Origin: Erwinia sp. E602
Lineage (GTDB): Bacteria > Pseudomonadota > Gammaproteobacteria > Enterobacterales > Enterobacteriaceae
Direction: 5' to 3'
Assembly (NCBI RefSeq): GCF_018141005.1
Contig: NZ_CP046582.1
Location: 744,001-808,000, forward strand
Length of the DNA: 64,000 bases
The position numbers and the translations under genes were made by a program. Shown one piece after another: positions 8,460 to 17,973 of the stretch (position 1 is the first letter of the stretch; the number at the start of each line of letters is the position of its first letter). The notes under the pieces were generated by a model. That model had not been told where the DNA came from and ran no database searches. It worked only from the letters and a program-made list of their open reading frames with translations.

Positions 8460-9347
8460 TTATCGCTGACGGGTTGACCACCAGCACAGCAGCGAGCCGA
8501 GGCTGACCATCGCGGCACCCTGCCAGAAGCTGATCGACAGGCTGGCGTTGAGCATCACCGCCGCCAGCATCGCCGAGATCACCGGAATAAAGTAGGAGGC
8601 GGTGGCCAGCACCGTGACGTGACCGTGCAGGATCCCGATGTTCCAGGCCGCGTAGCCGAAGCCCATCGCCATCGCGCCCAGCAGCAGGTTCACCCCCACC
8701 CGCAGAGTAAAGACCATTTCCGGCTGCGGCGCGGCGAGGAATTTCACCCACAGCGTCAGCGCCGTCAGGATAAAGAACAGGGTGATGCCGTTGCTGCCGT
8801 TGGCAATCTTTTTAGTCACCACGCAGTAGATTGCCCAGATCGCCGCGCCGCTAAACGCCAGCCCGTAGCTGAGCGGATTGGAGGCGACGCTGGCCGCAAT
8901 TTCGCTGAAGGAGAATGCACGGTCGCCGGCCAGCACCAGGCAGATGCCGGCGATCGATACCAGCATGCCGGGAATAATCAGCAGGCTGCATCTCTGCCGG
9001 GTAACGATCACCGACAGCAGAATGGTCATGCCCGGCCACAGGTAGTTAACCATACCGACTTCGATCGCCTGGGTGCCGGTGCTGGCGAAGCCCAGCGACA
9101 GCGACAGGCACAGCTCGTAGCAGACAAACAGCAGGCTGCCGGTAATCAGGTAGGCGCGCGGGAAGGTTTTTACTTTGGGAAAACCAAGGGTCAGCAGCAG
9201 CACCAGCGATGCCAGGCTGTAGATCATCGCCGCCCCGCCAATCGCCCCCAGCCCTTCGCTGACGCTGCGGATCAGCCCGACGATGGCGCTCCACAGGACG
9301 ATAGCAATCAGCCCGATTGACGTTGCCTTTTTTGCTGTTATTTCCAC
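8460..9347 (-). CDS. yddG: aromatic amino acid exporter, YddG-like (DMT family)
   Basis: The 295-residue inner-membrane protein has ten predicted helices and belongs to the drug/metabolite transporter superfamily (EamA). It starts MEITAKKATSIGLIAIVLWS, as is typical of YddG. Landmarks are LFVCYELCLSLSLGFASTGT, VGMVNYLWPGMTILLSVIVT, and MGFGYAAWNIGILHGHVTVL followed by ATASYFIPVISAMLAAVMLN. The length is within two residues of E. coli YddG, which exports Phe, Tyr and Trp. It is a monocistronic gene, convergent with the MCP-Cache gene. Confidence 0.88.
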   Translation of the reverse strand: MEITAKKATSIGLIAIVLWSAIVGLIRSVSEGLGAIGGAAMIYSLASLVLLLTLGFPKVKTFPRAYLITGSLLFVCYELCLSLSLGFASTGTQAIEVGMVNYLWPGMTILLSVIVTRQRCSLLIIPGMLVSIAGICLVLAGDRAFSFSEIAASVASNPLSYGLAFSGAAIWAIYCVVTKKIANGSNGITLFFILTALTLWVKFLAAPQPEMVFTLRVGVNLLLGAMAMGFGYAAWNIGILHGHVTVLATASYFIPVISAMLAAVMLNASLSISFWQGAAMVSLGSLLCWWSTRQR

Positions 9348-9517
9348 TCAACCCTCTGCCATTATTTCCCCGCGCGGGCGGAGGGGATCCCCGCCTCGCT
9401 GATGGAAGCAGGCCGAAGCATTCACCCACGGCTGCCGCGCTGTAAGGTAGCAAAATCAGATGAGCCTGCGCTACGCCGTCAACGCCTATCTGAAAAATAT
9501 CCAGCCAACAGCCCCGC

Positions 9518-9543
9518 AGCCCCGTAGTTCGGGGCTTTTATTT
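9518..9543 (+). terminator. intrinsic terminator on plus strand without an upstream gene
   Basis: AGCCCCG-TAGTT-CGGGGCT followed by TTTATTT is a good intrinsic terminator for plus-strand transcription. No plus-strand protein gene lies in the preceding kilobase, since both flanking genes are on the minus strand. An unannotated short plus-strand transcript of under 200 nt starting after about 9350 would explain it. Confidence 0.6.
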
Positions 9544-9563
9544 ATCCGGCAGCTCGCTTTCCT

Positions 9564-10103
9564 TCAATACTCCAGTTCATCCGGCACCGGGTAATCCTGC
9601 ACCCTGAGCTGGCCTGCTGAGATGACCAGCGTCGCCACCCACAGGCTATGCCTCTCCCCGCTAAGTAAATTATCCAGTTCGCTAAAGGCGTGCCGCAGTG
9701 ATGGGGTGGTTGCCCACTTTTCCCGATCGGACAGGGAGTAAGTGAACCAGACGGCGGTGGTTGTCGCACTTAGCTTTTCAACCCGCCCGACACGGTTGAC
9801 CACCATTCTGCCGTAGCAGAGATCGGCATGGATTTTCCAGTTTCGCTCTCCCTTCGGCGTTAATGCGAAGCGACTGCCACGTTTTGCAGCCAGACCTGCA
9901 TCGACCAGCGCGTGCAAGCGGCCGGACTCCCACGGAGACGCTGCCGCCAGGGCCGCCACCGGCCAGACCGTCTCGCCAAGGCACAGCGGCGGCTGTCGGC
10001 GATAAAAGTCGTTAATCAGCTGAGCGTAATCAGCGCCCGTACTCGCGGCGAAAACCGGTAGCGCGAAAAACACGTTTAGCAGTATTGCCGTCAGGATTTT
10101 CAC
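9564..10103 (-). CDS. exported protein of unknown function (second gene of CarG-like pair)
   Basis: The 179-residue product has a clear Sec signal peptide (MKILTAILLNVFFALPVFAA, cleavage after AFA/AA). A small globular periplasmic domain follows, with two cysteines (PPLCLGETVWP and HADLCYGRMVV) that could form a disulfide. A winged-helix-like segment, LHALVDAGLAAKRGSRFALT, is visible at about 65-85. Its ATG overlaps the stop of the CarG-like gene by four bases, so the two are translationally coupled. I recall small exported proteins annotated CpmK next to CarG homologues, and this may be one; I could not test that. Confidence 0.5.
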   Translation of the reverse strand: MKILTAILLNVFFALPVFAASTGADYAQLINDFYRRQPPLCLGETVWPVAALAAASPWESGRLHALVDAGLAAKRGSRFALTPKGERNWKIHADLCYGRMVVNRVGRVEKLSATTTAVWFTYSLSDREKWATTPSLRHAFSELDNLLSGERHSLWVATLVISAGQLRVQDYPVPDELEY

Positions 10104-10639
10104 GGCTGCAGATCCCGCTCATCCACCTCGGCCCAGGCCTGAGTGGCGGAGTCGTAGCTGTTTTGGGTGATCGTCTTTTTCATCAGTGACCACTGATAAA
10201 GCGGGACGCCCGGATCGTCATCGGACTGGGTAAACCGATAGTAGGAGAGCTGGAACGGGTTGCGGTCATAAGGGCTCTCGCCCTTTTTCTCTGCGTTGAT
10301 CAGCCAGAAAGTATTGCCGCGGCGAAACAGCTGATTATCCTCGACCAGAAACTCCGCGTCCGCCGACAGGCGGTAGTCAAACCACGTAAACCGCTCGCTG
10401 TTTGCCACCGGCATAATGCTGAGGCCGCCGTCGCCGCGATCGACGAAGAAGGTCAAACCAAGATTAGGGTGGGAAGTGTTGTTATCGAATTGCGCGACCA
10501 CGACATAATCCTGTCGCCCGTCATCATTGATATCCAGAGGATTTATTCCCTGTTTGAGCAGGACCGGAGAGAGGGCGCAGACGCTGTTGCTGAACGCTGC
10601 GGCCGTCAGCCAGCATAAGGCCCGCAGGGTGACTGTCAT
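10100..10639 (-). CDS. exported CarG-like (carbapenem self-resistance family) protein
   Basis: The ATG at 10639 is chosen because AAAGGAAG lies 6-7 bases ahead of it and it opens a signal peptide (MTVTLRALCWLTAAAFSNSV, cleavage near VCA). The mature part, about 155 residues, begins with an FG-GAP-like calcium-type repeat (INPLDINDDGRQDYVVVAQF), then VDRGDGGLSIMPVANSERFT and ESPYDRNPFQLSYYRFTQSD. This organisation and length match CarG, one of two periplasmic proteins giving intrinsic resistance to carbapenem in producing Pectobacterium. No carbapenem biosynthesis genes are in the window, so here it would be an orphan resistance-like pair. Family assignment is from memory of its features. Confidence 0.55.
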   Translation of the reverse strand: MTVTLRALCWLTAAAFSNSVCALSPVLLKQGINPLDINDDGRQDYVVVAQFDNNTSHPNLGLTFFVDRGDGGLSIMPVANSERFTWFDYRLSADAEFLVEDNQLFRRGNTFWLINAEKKGESPYDRNPFQLSYYRFTQSDDDPGVPLYQWSLMKKTITQNSYDSATQAWAEVDERDLQP

Positions 10640-10821
10640 TATGCTTCCTTTCATCAGACACGCAGGGAGGGGAATCACAGGAAGATAAGGCATTTGCTGA
10701 TTATTGCTGTGCCGTCGGTGCGTTACAACGACGATGTGAGAACGTACAGCCGGTCACAAGGGAGTCGGAAACCGCTGAAACGAATGATAGTGCCATCCGT
10801 TCAGGCTCTGTTGGTTACTGA

Positions 10822-11661
10822 TTACTCCACCTCGCCCTGCGCCAGCCGGCTGATATGAATGCTCAGCCAGGTCAGCTCGTCGTTGGGCAGCACCAGCTGG
10901 TGCTTCTCTTCAACGTAGTCACGCACAGCCCAGGCGACCTGCATCGCCTGTGGGTGAAAGCGCACCATTTCCTGATAGAAATCATCCCCGTTGCGACTGA
11001 CGATCTTGCCCGCCAGCACCCGTTCGGCAAAGTAGCGCAGATGGGTGATAAAGCGGTTGTAGTTGATGGTGGTGATATCCAGGTTGCGGTTCAGCTTGTA
11101 GCGAACGATTTCGGCAATGCGGTTCACCAGCTGGACCTGCTGGTGGGCGTCGCCGTTGTCGCTCTCACCGGAGGCGTTAATCAGGTGAAAGGCGATATGC
11201 ACCGCTTCGTCGTCGGGCAGGGTGATGCGAAAGCGCTGGTTCACCAGCGCCGTGGCGCGCAGGCCCAGTTCATACTCGCGCGGGTAGTAGCGTTTCACTT
11301 CCCAGCTCAGTTTGTTCACCACGTTCATGCCGCTTTTACTGCGCTCAACGGCGAAGAACAGGTGTTCGGCCAGCGTGAACAGCAGCACGCTGTTCAGCTT
11401 CTCAGCGTACTGCGGCTGCGCCACGGCGATGATGTCGTGGGTAACGTCAAAAAAGGCCGCCGGCACGCTGTCGGTCAGAGAAAGAAAGTGCTGTGCTTTG
11501 TAGCTCTCCAGCGGAATAAACACCTGCTCGATATGACTGGCGTCAACCAGCGCACCGGGTTTGGTGCCAAAGCCCAGGCCTTTGCCAAACAGGATCATCT
11601 CGCGACCCTCCTGTTCAACCAGCAGCATACTGTTATTCAGCGACTTCTTAACTCTTATCAC
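10822..11661 (-). CDS. BglG/LicT-type transcriptional antiterminator
   Basis: The 279-residue protein has an N-terminal RNA-binding CAT domain (about 1-57: MIRVKKSLNNSMLLVEQEGR then LFGKGLGFG). Two PTS-regulation domains follow: PRD1 (about 65-170, with DEAVHIAFHLINASG) and PRD2 (about 175-279, with RFITHLRYFAERVLAGKIVS and LPNDELTWLSIHISRL). The histidines in the PRDs are the expected phosphorylation sites for EIIB and HPr. It is the last gene of the operon, 24 bases after the glucosidase gene. Its RNA target should be the sequence at 15037-15067, which overlaps the terminator ahead of the PTS gene. Confidence 0.93.
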   Translation of the reverse strand: MIRVKKSLNNSMLLVEQEGREMILFGKGLGFGTKPGALVDASHIEQVFIPLESYKAQHFLSLTDSVPAAFFDVTHDIIAVAQPQYAEKLNSVLLFTLAEHLFFAVERSKSGMNVVNKLSWEVKRYYPREYELGLRATALVNQRFRITLPDDEAVHIAFHLINASGESDNGDAHQQVQLVNRIAEIVRYKLNRNLDITTINYNRFITHLRYFAERVLAGKIVSRNGDDFYQEMVRFHPQAMQVAWAVRDYVEEKHQLVLPNDELTWLSIHISRLAQGEVE

Positions 11662-11685
11662 ATGCGTTTCCCGCGGCCTGATGAC

Positions 11686-14975
<3,290 letters not shown>

Positions 14976-14996
14976 CTGACACCCCTTATTTTTCCC

Positions 14997-15042
14997 AAAA
15001 AAAAAAGACCTGAAGCCCCGGTTTAAGGGAGCTTCAGGTCTT
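14997..15042 (-). terminator. leader terminator of beta-glucoside operon
   Basis: On the minus strand AAGACCTGAAGC pairs with GCTTCAGGTCTT (12 bp), followed by a run of about ten T. It ends about 20 bases before the PTS gene start. Transcription should stop here unless BglG-type antitermination occurs. Confidence 0.9.
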
Positions 15043-15067
15043 GCCTGGTTGATACCAGTGACACGCC
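15037..15067 (-). promoter_or_regulatory. ribonucleic antiterminator (RAT) for BglG-type protein
   Basis: The minus strand reads GGCGTGTCACTGGTATCAAC followed by CAGGCAAGACC, which fits the bgl/sac RAT pattern (GGxTTGTTACTG...CAGGCAAAACC). It overlaps the 5' arm of the terminator hairpin, so the two structures are mutually exclusive. This is the expected binding site of the operon's own antiterminator. Confidence 0.85.
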
Positions 15068-15179
15068 TGCCCACAGTTCTATAGCGGCAGAGGGGGAAAG
15101 GCAATGAGATTACCGAATCGTGTATGGGAATTGTGAGCGAGGCGGCAAATTACGCTGTGGTGTCAGATACTGCTGGTTA

Positions 15180-15512
15180 TCAGCCGGACTTACCGACGGT
15201 GAGCTGCTGATGCTGATGCTGATGCTGATGCTGATGCTGATGCTGTTGCAGTTCATAGTCGATAAATGCGCCAATCATCGCCCGCCAGACGCTTTCTGCA
15301 ATCTCCGGCGGCAGCCCCTGCTCACTGGCCTGCAGGCGAACCTTATCCACCACCTGCTGCACGCGGTCCGGCGCGCGCACGGCAGCGCTGTCTTTTTTAA
15401 AGGCGGCCGCCGCCTTAACACAGGTCGCGCGTTTCGCGATCAGTTTCACCAGTTCACTATCAAAGGTGTCGATTTGCCGGCGGAGTTCGTCGAGGGAGTT
15501 ACCGATATTCAT
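15180..15512 (-). CDS. chorismate mutase (AroQ class) with His-Gln repeat tail
   Basis: This 110-residue, all-helical chorismate mutase converts chorismate to prephenate. Landmarks are LDELRRQIDTFDSELVKLIA (catalytic Arg), KRATCVKAAAAFKKD (active-site Lys) and APDRVQQVVDKVR, followed by AESVWRAMIGAFIDYELQQ. It also resembles PchB-type isochorismate pyruvate-lyases, so either activity is possible. No signal peptide is present, so it is cytoplasmic. A good Shine-Dalgarno (AAGGAT) precedes the ATG at 15512. The C-terminus carries six His-Gln pairs encoded by a perfect hexanucleotide repeat, after which the protein ends LTVGKSG. This tail is not part of the family fold. A near-palindrome at 15521-15535 overlaps the translation start region. 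Confidence 0.85.
   Translation of the reverse strand: MNIGNSLDELRRQIDTFDSELVKLIAKRATCVKAAAAFKKDSAAVRAPDRVQQVVDKVRLQASEQGLPPEIAESVWRAMIGAFIDYELQQHQHQHQHQHQHQQLTVGKSG
15205..15240. repeat. hexanucleotide tandem repeat (TGCTGA)6 inside chorismate mutase gene
   Basis: There are six perfect TGCTGA units, with partial units at both ends. On the minus strand the reading gives alternating CAT/CAG (His-Gln). Because the unit is 6 bases, slippage changes tail length but not frame. Confidence 0.95.
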
Positions 15513-15649
15513 GTTGATCCTTGTAGCTAGTACAAAAGTACAAAGTACCGTTTTTACACTCTCTTTGCCAGTGGCTGAAAGGGCGAAATTGATGCATCAA
15601 TGTGGGCTGGCTGGCGCAGATACACAATAATCAGCGTTCTGGCAGAACG

Positions 15650-15678
15650 AAAAAAGGCAGGGTGGTTAGCCCCGCCTT
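15650..15678 (-). terminator. terminator of small peptide locus A
   Basis: On the minus strand AAGGCGGGG pairs with CCCTGCCTT (one bulge), followed by TTTTCG. It lies about 22 bases after the stop of the 31-codon ORF. The same structure ends locus B. Confidence 0.75.
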
Positions 15679-15699
15679 GCTTCAGGTTGCCGTTACCCC

Positions 15700-15795
15700 T
15701 TAGGGTCTTGCGGCAAGTTGTCTGATGACAACGATAATGCTAAGGCTGATGTGCAGAATTTGCAGTATCAGCAGAATGCTTCCCAGCAGTATCAC
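15700..15795 (-). CDS. 31-residue hydrophobic peptide, type I toxin-like (locus A)
   Basis: The frame starts at the GTG at 15795, seven bases after a perfect AAGGAG. It encodes a peptide beginning MILLGSILLILQILHISLSI and ending VVIRQLAARP. This is one hydrophobic helix of about 22 residues with a short basic tail, the usual build of type I toxins. It is embedded in a ~345-nt minus-strand unit with a promoter at 16003-16030, a ~200-nt leader and an intrinsic terminator. Locus B at 17341-17436 encodes the same peptide with two substitutions, and its RBS and GTG are identical. A longer in-frame ATG exists at 15921, but it has no RBS and the frame diverges between copies. I know no named family with this sequence. 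Confidence 0.65.
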   Translation of the reverse strand: MILLGSILLILQILHISLSIIVVIRQLAARP

Positions 15796-16002
15796 CGGTG
15801 CGCTCCTTATCTGAACAGAGCACCACACGCCGTTAATGCCTTTGGGTTTTCCCTCACGACGCATTTCTGCTTCACATTCAGGTGGCACTCTTTTAGGTTC
15901 AGGCAAACCGGGCAGCACCATCTGTTACCGGTTGGGAAAAACCAGGGATGAGTCCTTTCAGCTACCGGCAAGAGGTAACCTGATACTGCTGTGAGCAGGC
16001 TG

Positions 16003-16030
16003 ATTATAATGGGGGAAAGGGATGTGATAA
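16003..16030 (-). promoter_or_regulatory. promoter of small peptide locus A
   Basis: On the minus strand TTATCA (-35) and a perfect TATAAT (-10) are separated by 16 bases. The predicted start near 15996 gives a leader of about 200 nt before the GTG start codon. Confidence 0.55.
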
Positions 16031-16154
16031 CCTGCAAATCGTGCGTATTCTGTACTGAGTGACATTGACCTTACCTGTTGACGTGATACGATTTCATGGC
16101 TTCACACTTCAGGTGGTACGATTCTTTATGCGGCTACCAATCGCTAAAAGAGAT

Positions 16155-16184
16155 AAAAAACCGACGTCATCGTCGGTTTTTTTT
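16155..16184. terminator. bidirectional terminator after mdtI
   Basis: CCGACG-TCAT-CGTCGG is flanked by A6 on the left and T8 on the right. It terminates mdtJI (minus strand) and any plus-strand transcript. Confidence 0.85.
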
Positions 16185-16199
16185 CGCCCTCATTTCTGC

Positions 16200-16529
16200 T
16201 CAGGCCAGCTTAATCATCACCATTCCGGCCAGCAGCAACAGCAGACCCAGCCAGCCTTTGCGGTTCAGGCGCTGACCAAACATCACCCAGCCCGCTGCAA
16301 TCGTCGCTATCAGGCCGAAGCCACCCCACAGGGCGTAGGCAACCGCAAGATCGATGCCTTTCACCGCCTGCGATAATGCGCTGAATGCGGCCAGCACGCC
16401 CAGCAGGGAGAGTACGCCGTAAGCCTTACGTTTAAAGCCGTTCGACAGTTTTAGCAGGATATTGGCGGCAATTTCAAGCAGAATGGCCACCAGCAGCCAG
16501 AGGGCATGTACCCATTCAAACGCCTGCAT
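16200..16529 (-). CDS. mdtI: spermidine export protein MdtI (SMR family)
   Basis: This 109-residue, four-helix small multidrug resistance protein works as a heterodimer with MdtJ to export spermidine. The start [20 protein letters not shown] carries the conserved membrane-embedded Glu of the family, and [20 protein letters not shown] is the GG-containing third helix. The length is the same as in E. coli. The ATG at 16529 overlaps the end of mdtJ by 14 bases, indicating translational coupling. Confidence 0.92.
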   Translation of the reverse strand: MQAFEWVHALWLLVAILLEIAANILLKLSNGFKRKAYGVLSLLGVLAAFSALSQAVKGIDLAVAYALWGGFGLIATIAAGWVMFGQRLNRKGWLGLLLLLAGMVMIKLA

Positions 16530-16890
16530 GATGCCCCCCTGCCTGCGTCTGTGCGGCTCGTGGGGTTTTACTGCGGGTGCCCGTTTTAATCAGCGCAATA
16601 CCGGCGATTAGCGTGGCCAGTCCGGCGACTTTCATCAGTGATACGGACTCATCAAACAACAGCACGCTGAACAGGGTAATAAACAGGATCCCCACCCCTT
16701 CCCACATGGCGTAAGCCACGCCGAGAGCGATTTTTTTTACAGAAAAGGAGAGGAAAATATAGGACAGGGCGATCATCACCAGCATCAGCAGATAGCCGCC
16801 GTGGTGGTCATTTACATCTGCCCATTTCATCGACAGGGTGCCGGTAATTTCAAAAGCAATGGCCAGAGCCAGCAGGAACCAGTAACGCAT
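16516..16890 (-). CDS. mdtJ: spermidine export protein MdtJ (SMR family)
   Basis: The 124-residue partner of MdtI has four helices. The start [20 protein letters not shown] contains the essential Glu in [14 protein letters not shown], and [20 protein letters not shown] is the conserved third helix. The hydrophilic C-terminal tail ([17 protein letters not shown]) is longer than the core SMR fold, as in E. coli MdtJ. It is the first protein gene of the mdtJI operon. It is preceded by a 230-base region holding a candidate leader ORF at 17023-17121, which may couple its expression to spermidine as described for mdtUJI. Confidence 0.92.
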   Translation of the reverse strand: MRYWFLLALAIAFEITGTLSMKWADVNDHHGGYLLMLVMIALSYIFLSFSVKKIALGVAYAMWEGVGILFITLFSVLLFDESVSLMKVAGLATLIAGIALIKTGTRSKTPRAAQTQAGGHHAGV

Positions 16891-17022
16891 AATATCTCTT
16901 CCACAAGAGAGTCATCATCGTGCGTCAGCCCACCGTTTGCGCGAGGCTACGGGGCTGAAAGCAGAAAACAGAGTCGGCAAAGCCACGCAGAAATGCGTTA
17001 TGCCGCAGGCGGAAGAGCAGGA

Positions 17023-17121
17023 CTAAAGTGCGTTACGCCAGTGTTGTTCACCGGTAATGAGGGCGCTGAAGGTGCGTGTTGAGGTAAAGCAGAAGCGTTC
17101 GTTTCTGAACAAAGTATCCAT
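17023..17121 (-). CDS. candidate leader peptide upstream of mdtJI (MdtU-like position)
   Basis: A 32-codon ORF (starts MDTLFRNERFCFTSTRTFSA, ends EQHWRNAL) lies on the same strand, 132 bases ahead of mdtJ. I recall that the E. coli operon has a 34-residue upstream ORF, mdtU, needed for spermidine-dependent mdtJI expression; position and size fit, but I cannot compare the sequences. The Shine-Dalgarno is weak (GGATAAG about 11 bases upstream). Coding status rests on position only. Confidence 0.4.
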   Translation of the reverse strand: MDTLFRNERFCFTSTRTFSALITGEQHWRNAL

Positions 17122-17290
17122 ATAATTTACAACTTATCCGCGTTGTTGCTTCTCGTCGGTGCGGAAAGAAAATTGTCCTCAGTTGTTGTACACCCGCGGA
17201 TCGTAGCCTGGTTCATAACGTAAAGTGACGAAATTTGCGCTTCTTTACGCTGGGTGCCGGTAAAGCTGCGGCTGTTAACGGGCTGCCACG

Positions 17291-17319
17291 AAAAAAGGCG
17301 GGTGGTGAAACCCCGCCTT
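17291..17319 (-). terminator. terminator of small peptide locus B
   Basis: On the minus strand AAGGCGGG pairs with CCCGCCTT, followed by TTTTCG. It lies 21 bases after the stop of the 31-codon ORF, exactly as in locus A. Confidence 0.8.
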
Positions 17320-17340
17320 GATTCAGGTTACCGCTGCTCC

Positions 17341-17436
17341 TTACGGTCTTGCGGCAAGTTGTCTTGCGACAACGATAATGCTAAGACTGACGTGCAGGAT
17401 TTGCAGTATCAGCAGAATGCTTCCCAGCAGTATCAC
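17341..17436 (-). CDS. 31-residue hydrophobic peptide, type I toxin-like (locus B)
   Basis: The frame starts at the GTG at 17436, with AAGGAG seven bases upstream. It encodes a peptide beginning MILLGSILLILQILHVSLSI and ending VVARQLAARP, differing from locus A only at two positions (Ile to Val, Ile to Ala). Both changes keep the helix hydrophobic. Its unit has a promoter at 17643-17671, a ~200-nt leader and a terminator at 17291-17319, almost superimposable on locus A. The conserved architecture suggests expression controlled at RNA level, for example by an antisense RNA. No antisense gene is proven, though a poor GATAAT box occurs on the plus strand just inside the 3' part of the ORF. Confidence 0.65.
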   Translation of the reverse strand: MILLGSILLILQILHVSLSIIVVARQLAARP

Positions 17437-17642
17437 CGGTGCGCTCCTTATCTGAACAGAGCACCACACGCCGCTTATGCCTTTGGGTTTTCCCTCGCGG
17501 CGCGTTTCTGGCTTAGTGAAACAACAGGCACTCTGCAGGTTAAGGCAAACCGGGCAGCACCATCTGTTTCCGACCGGGAAATTTTCAAATCCTTTTTCAG
17601 CAACCTGCCAGAGACAGCTTCGTGTAATCATTAAGCTTCGCG

Positions 17643-17671
17643 ATTATAAGCATTCGAAGCTTAAGCTCGAA
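17643..17671 (-). promoter_or_regulatory. promoter of small peptide locus B
   Basis: On the minus strand TTCGAG (-35) and a perfect TATAAT (-10) are 17 bases apart. The predicted start near 17636 gives a ~345-nt transcript to the terminator. Confidence 0.5.
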
Positions 17672-17815
17672 CCACATATTGTGCGTTTTTCAGGCGGTTG
17701 CTTATTGACCGCAGGGCAGGGGGTGATAACATTATTTGGCTTAGTGATACAGCAGGTATTGTTCCGTTGCAGGGCTACCAACCTGAAAATGGGGCGGATT
17801 AGGGCAGGCTGGTTA

Positions 17816-17890
17816 CCTCGCCTTAATTCAGTTTGCGTTGAGGCCTTATAAGGCTTAGTAAAGTGTATTGCGACAACGAGAATGCTCAGG
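17816..17890. repeat. degenerate third copy of the small peptide repeat
   Basis: CTCGCCTTAATTCAG and GCGACAACGAGAATGCTCAG match the terminator-proximal part of the repeat (CCCGCCTTGATTCAGG, GCGACAACGATAATGCTAAG) in the same order and spacing. The intervening bases are eroded. It appears to be a decayed remnant. Confidence 0.5.
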
Positions 17891-17895
17891 TAACG

Positions 17896-17927
17896 AAAAA
17901 AAACCGACGGTAAAGTCGGTTTTTTTT
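17896..17927. terminator. bidirectional terminator after the ClpP-like gene
   Basis: CCGAC-GGTAAA-GTCGG is flanked by A8 and T8. It is very similar to the terminator at 16155-16184. It ends the minus-strand gene 17974-18705. Confidence 0.8.
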
Positions 17928-17973
17928 CGTCCCTGTTCAGGCTATCGATGGCGGTTCAGACTCTGCTCGCCAT

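Larger units (their letters stand above)
15650..15940. repeat. dispersed repeat copy A (small peptide locus)
   Basis: About 290 bases align with 17290-17580 over their whole length, with only scattered differences by eye. The terminator, peptide ORF, RBS and part of the leader are included. Similarity fades towards the promoter, although both copies keep a TATAAT. Confidence 0.85.
17290..17580. repeat. dispersed repeat copy B (small peptide locus)
   Basis: This is the second copy of the ~290-base repeat at 15650-15940, in the same orientation on the other side of mdtJI. The copies share the terminator, ORF, RBS and leader blocks, with scattered substitutions and a few indels in the distal leader. 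Confidence 0.85.

Noticed and set aside
15718..15951. Plus-strand ORF MSDDNDNAKADVQNL..., with a similar frame at 17254-17634
   Set aside because: It appears in both repeat copies only because the DNA is repeated. The translation is Gln/Asn/Ser-rich without RBS, whereas the minus-strand 31-codon ORF has a perfect RBS, promoter and terminator.
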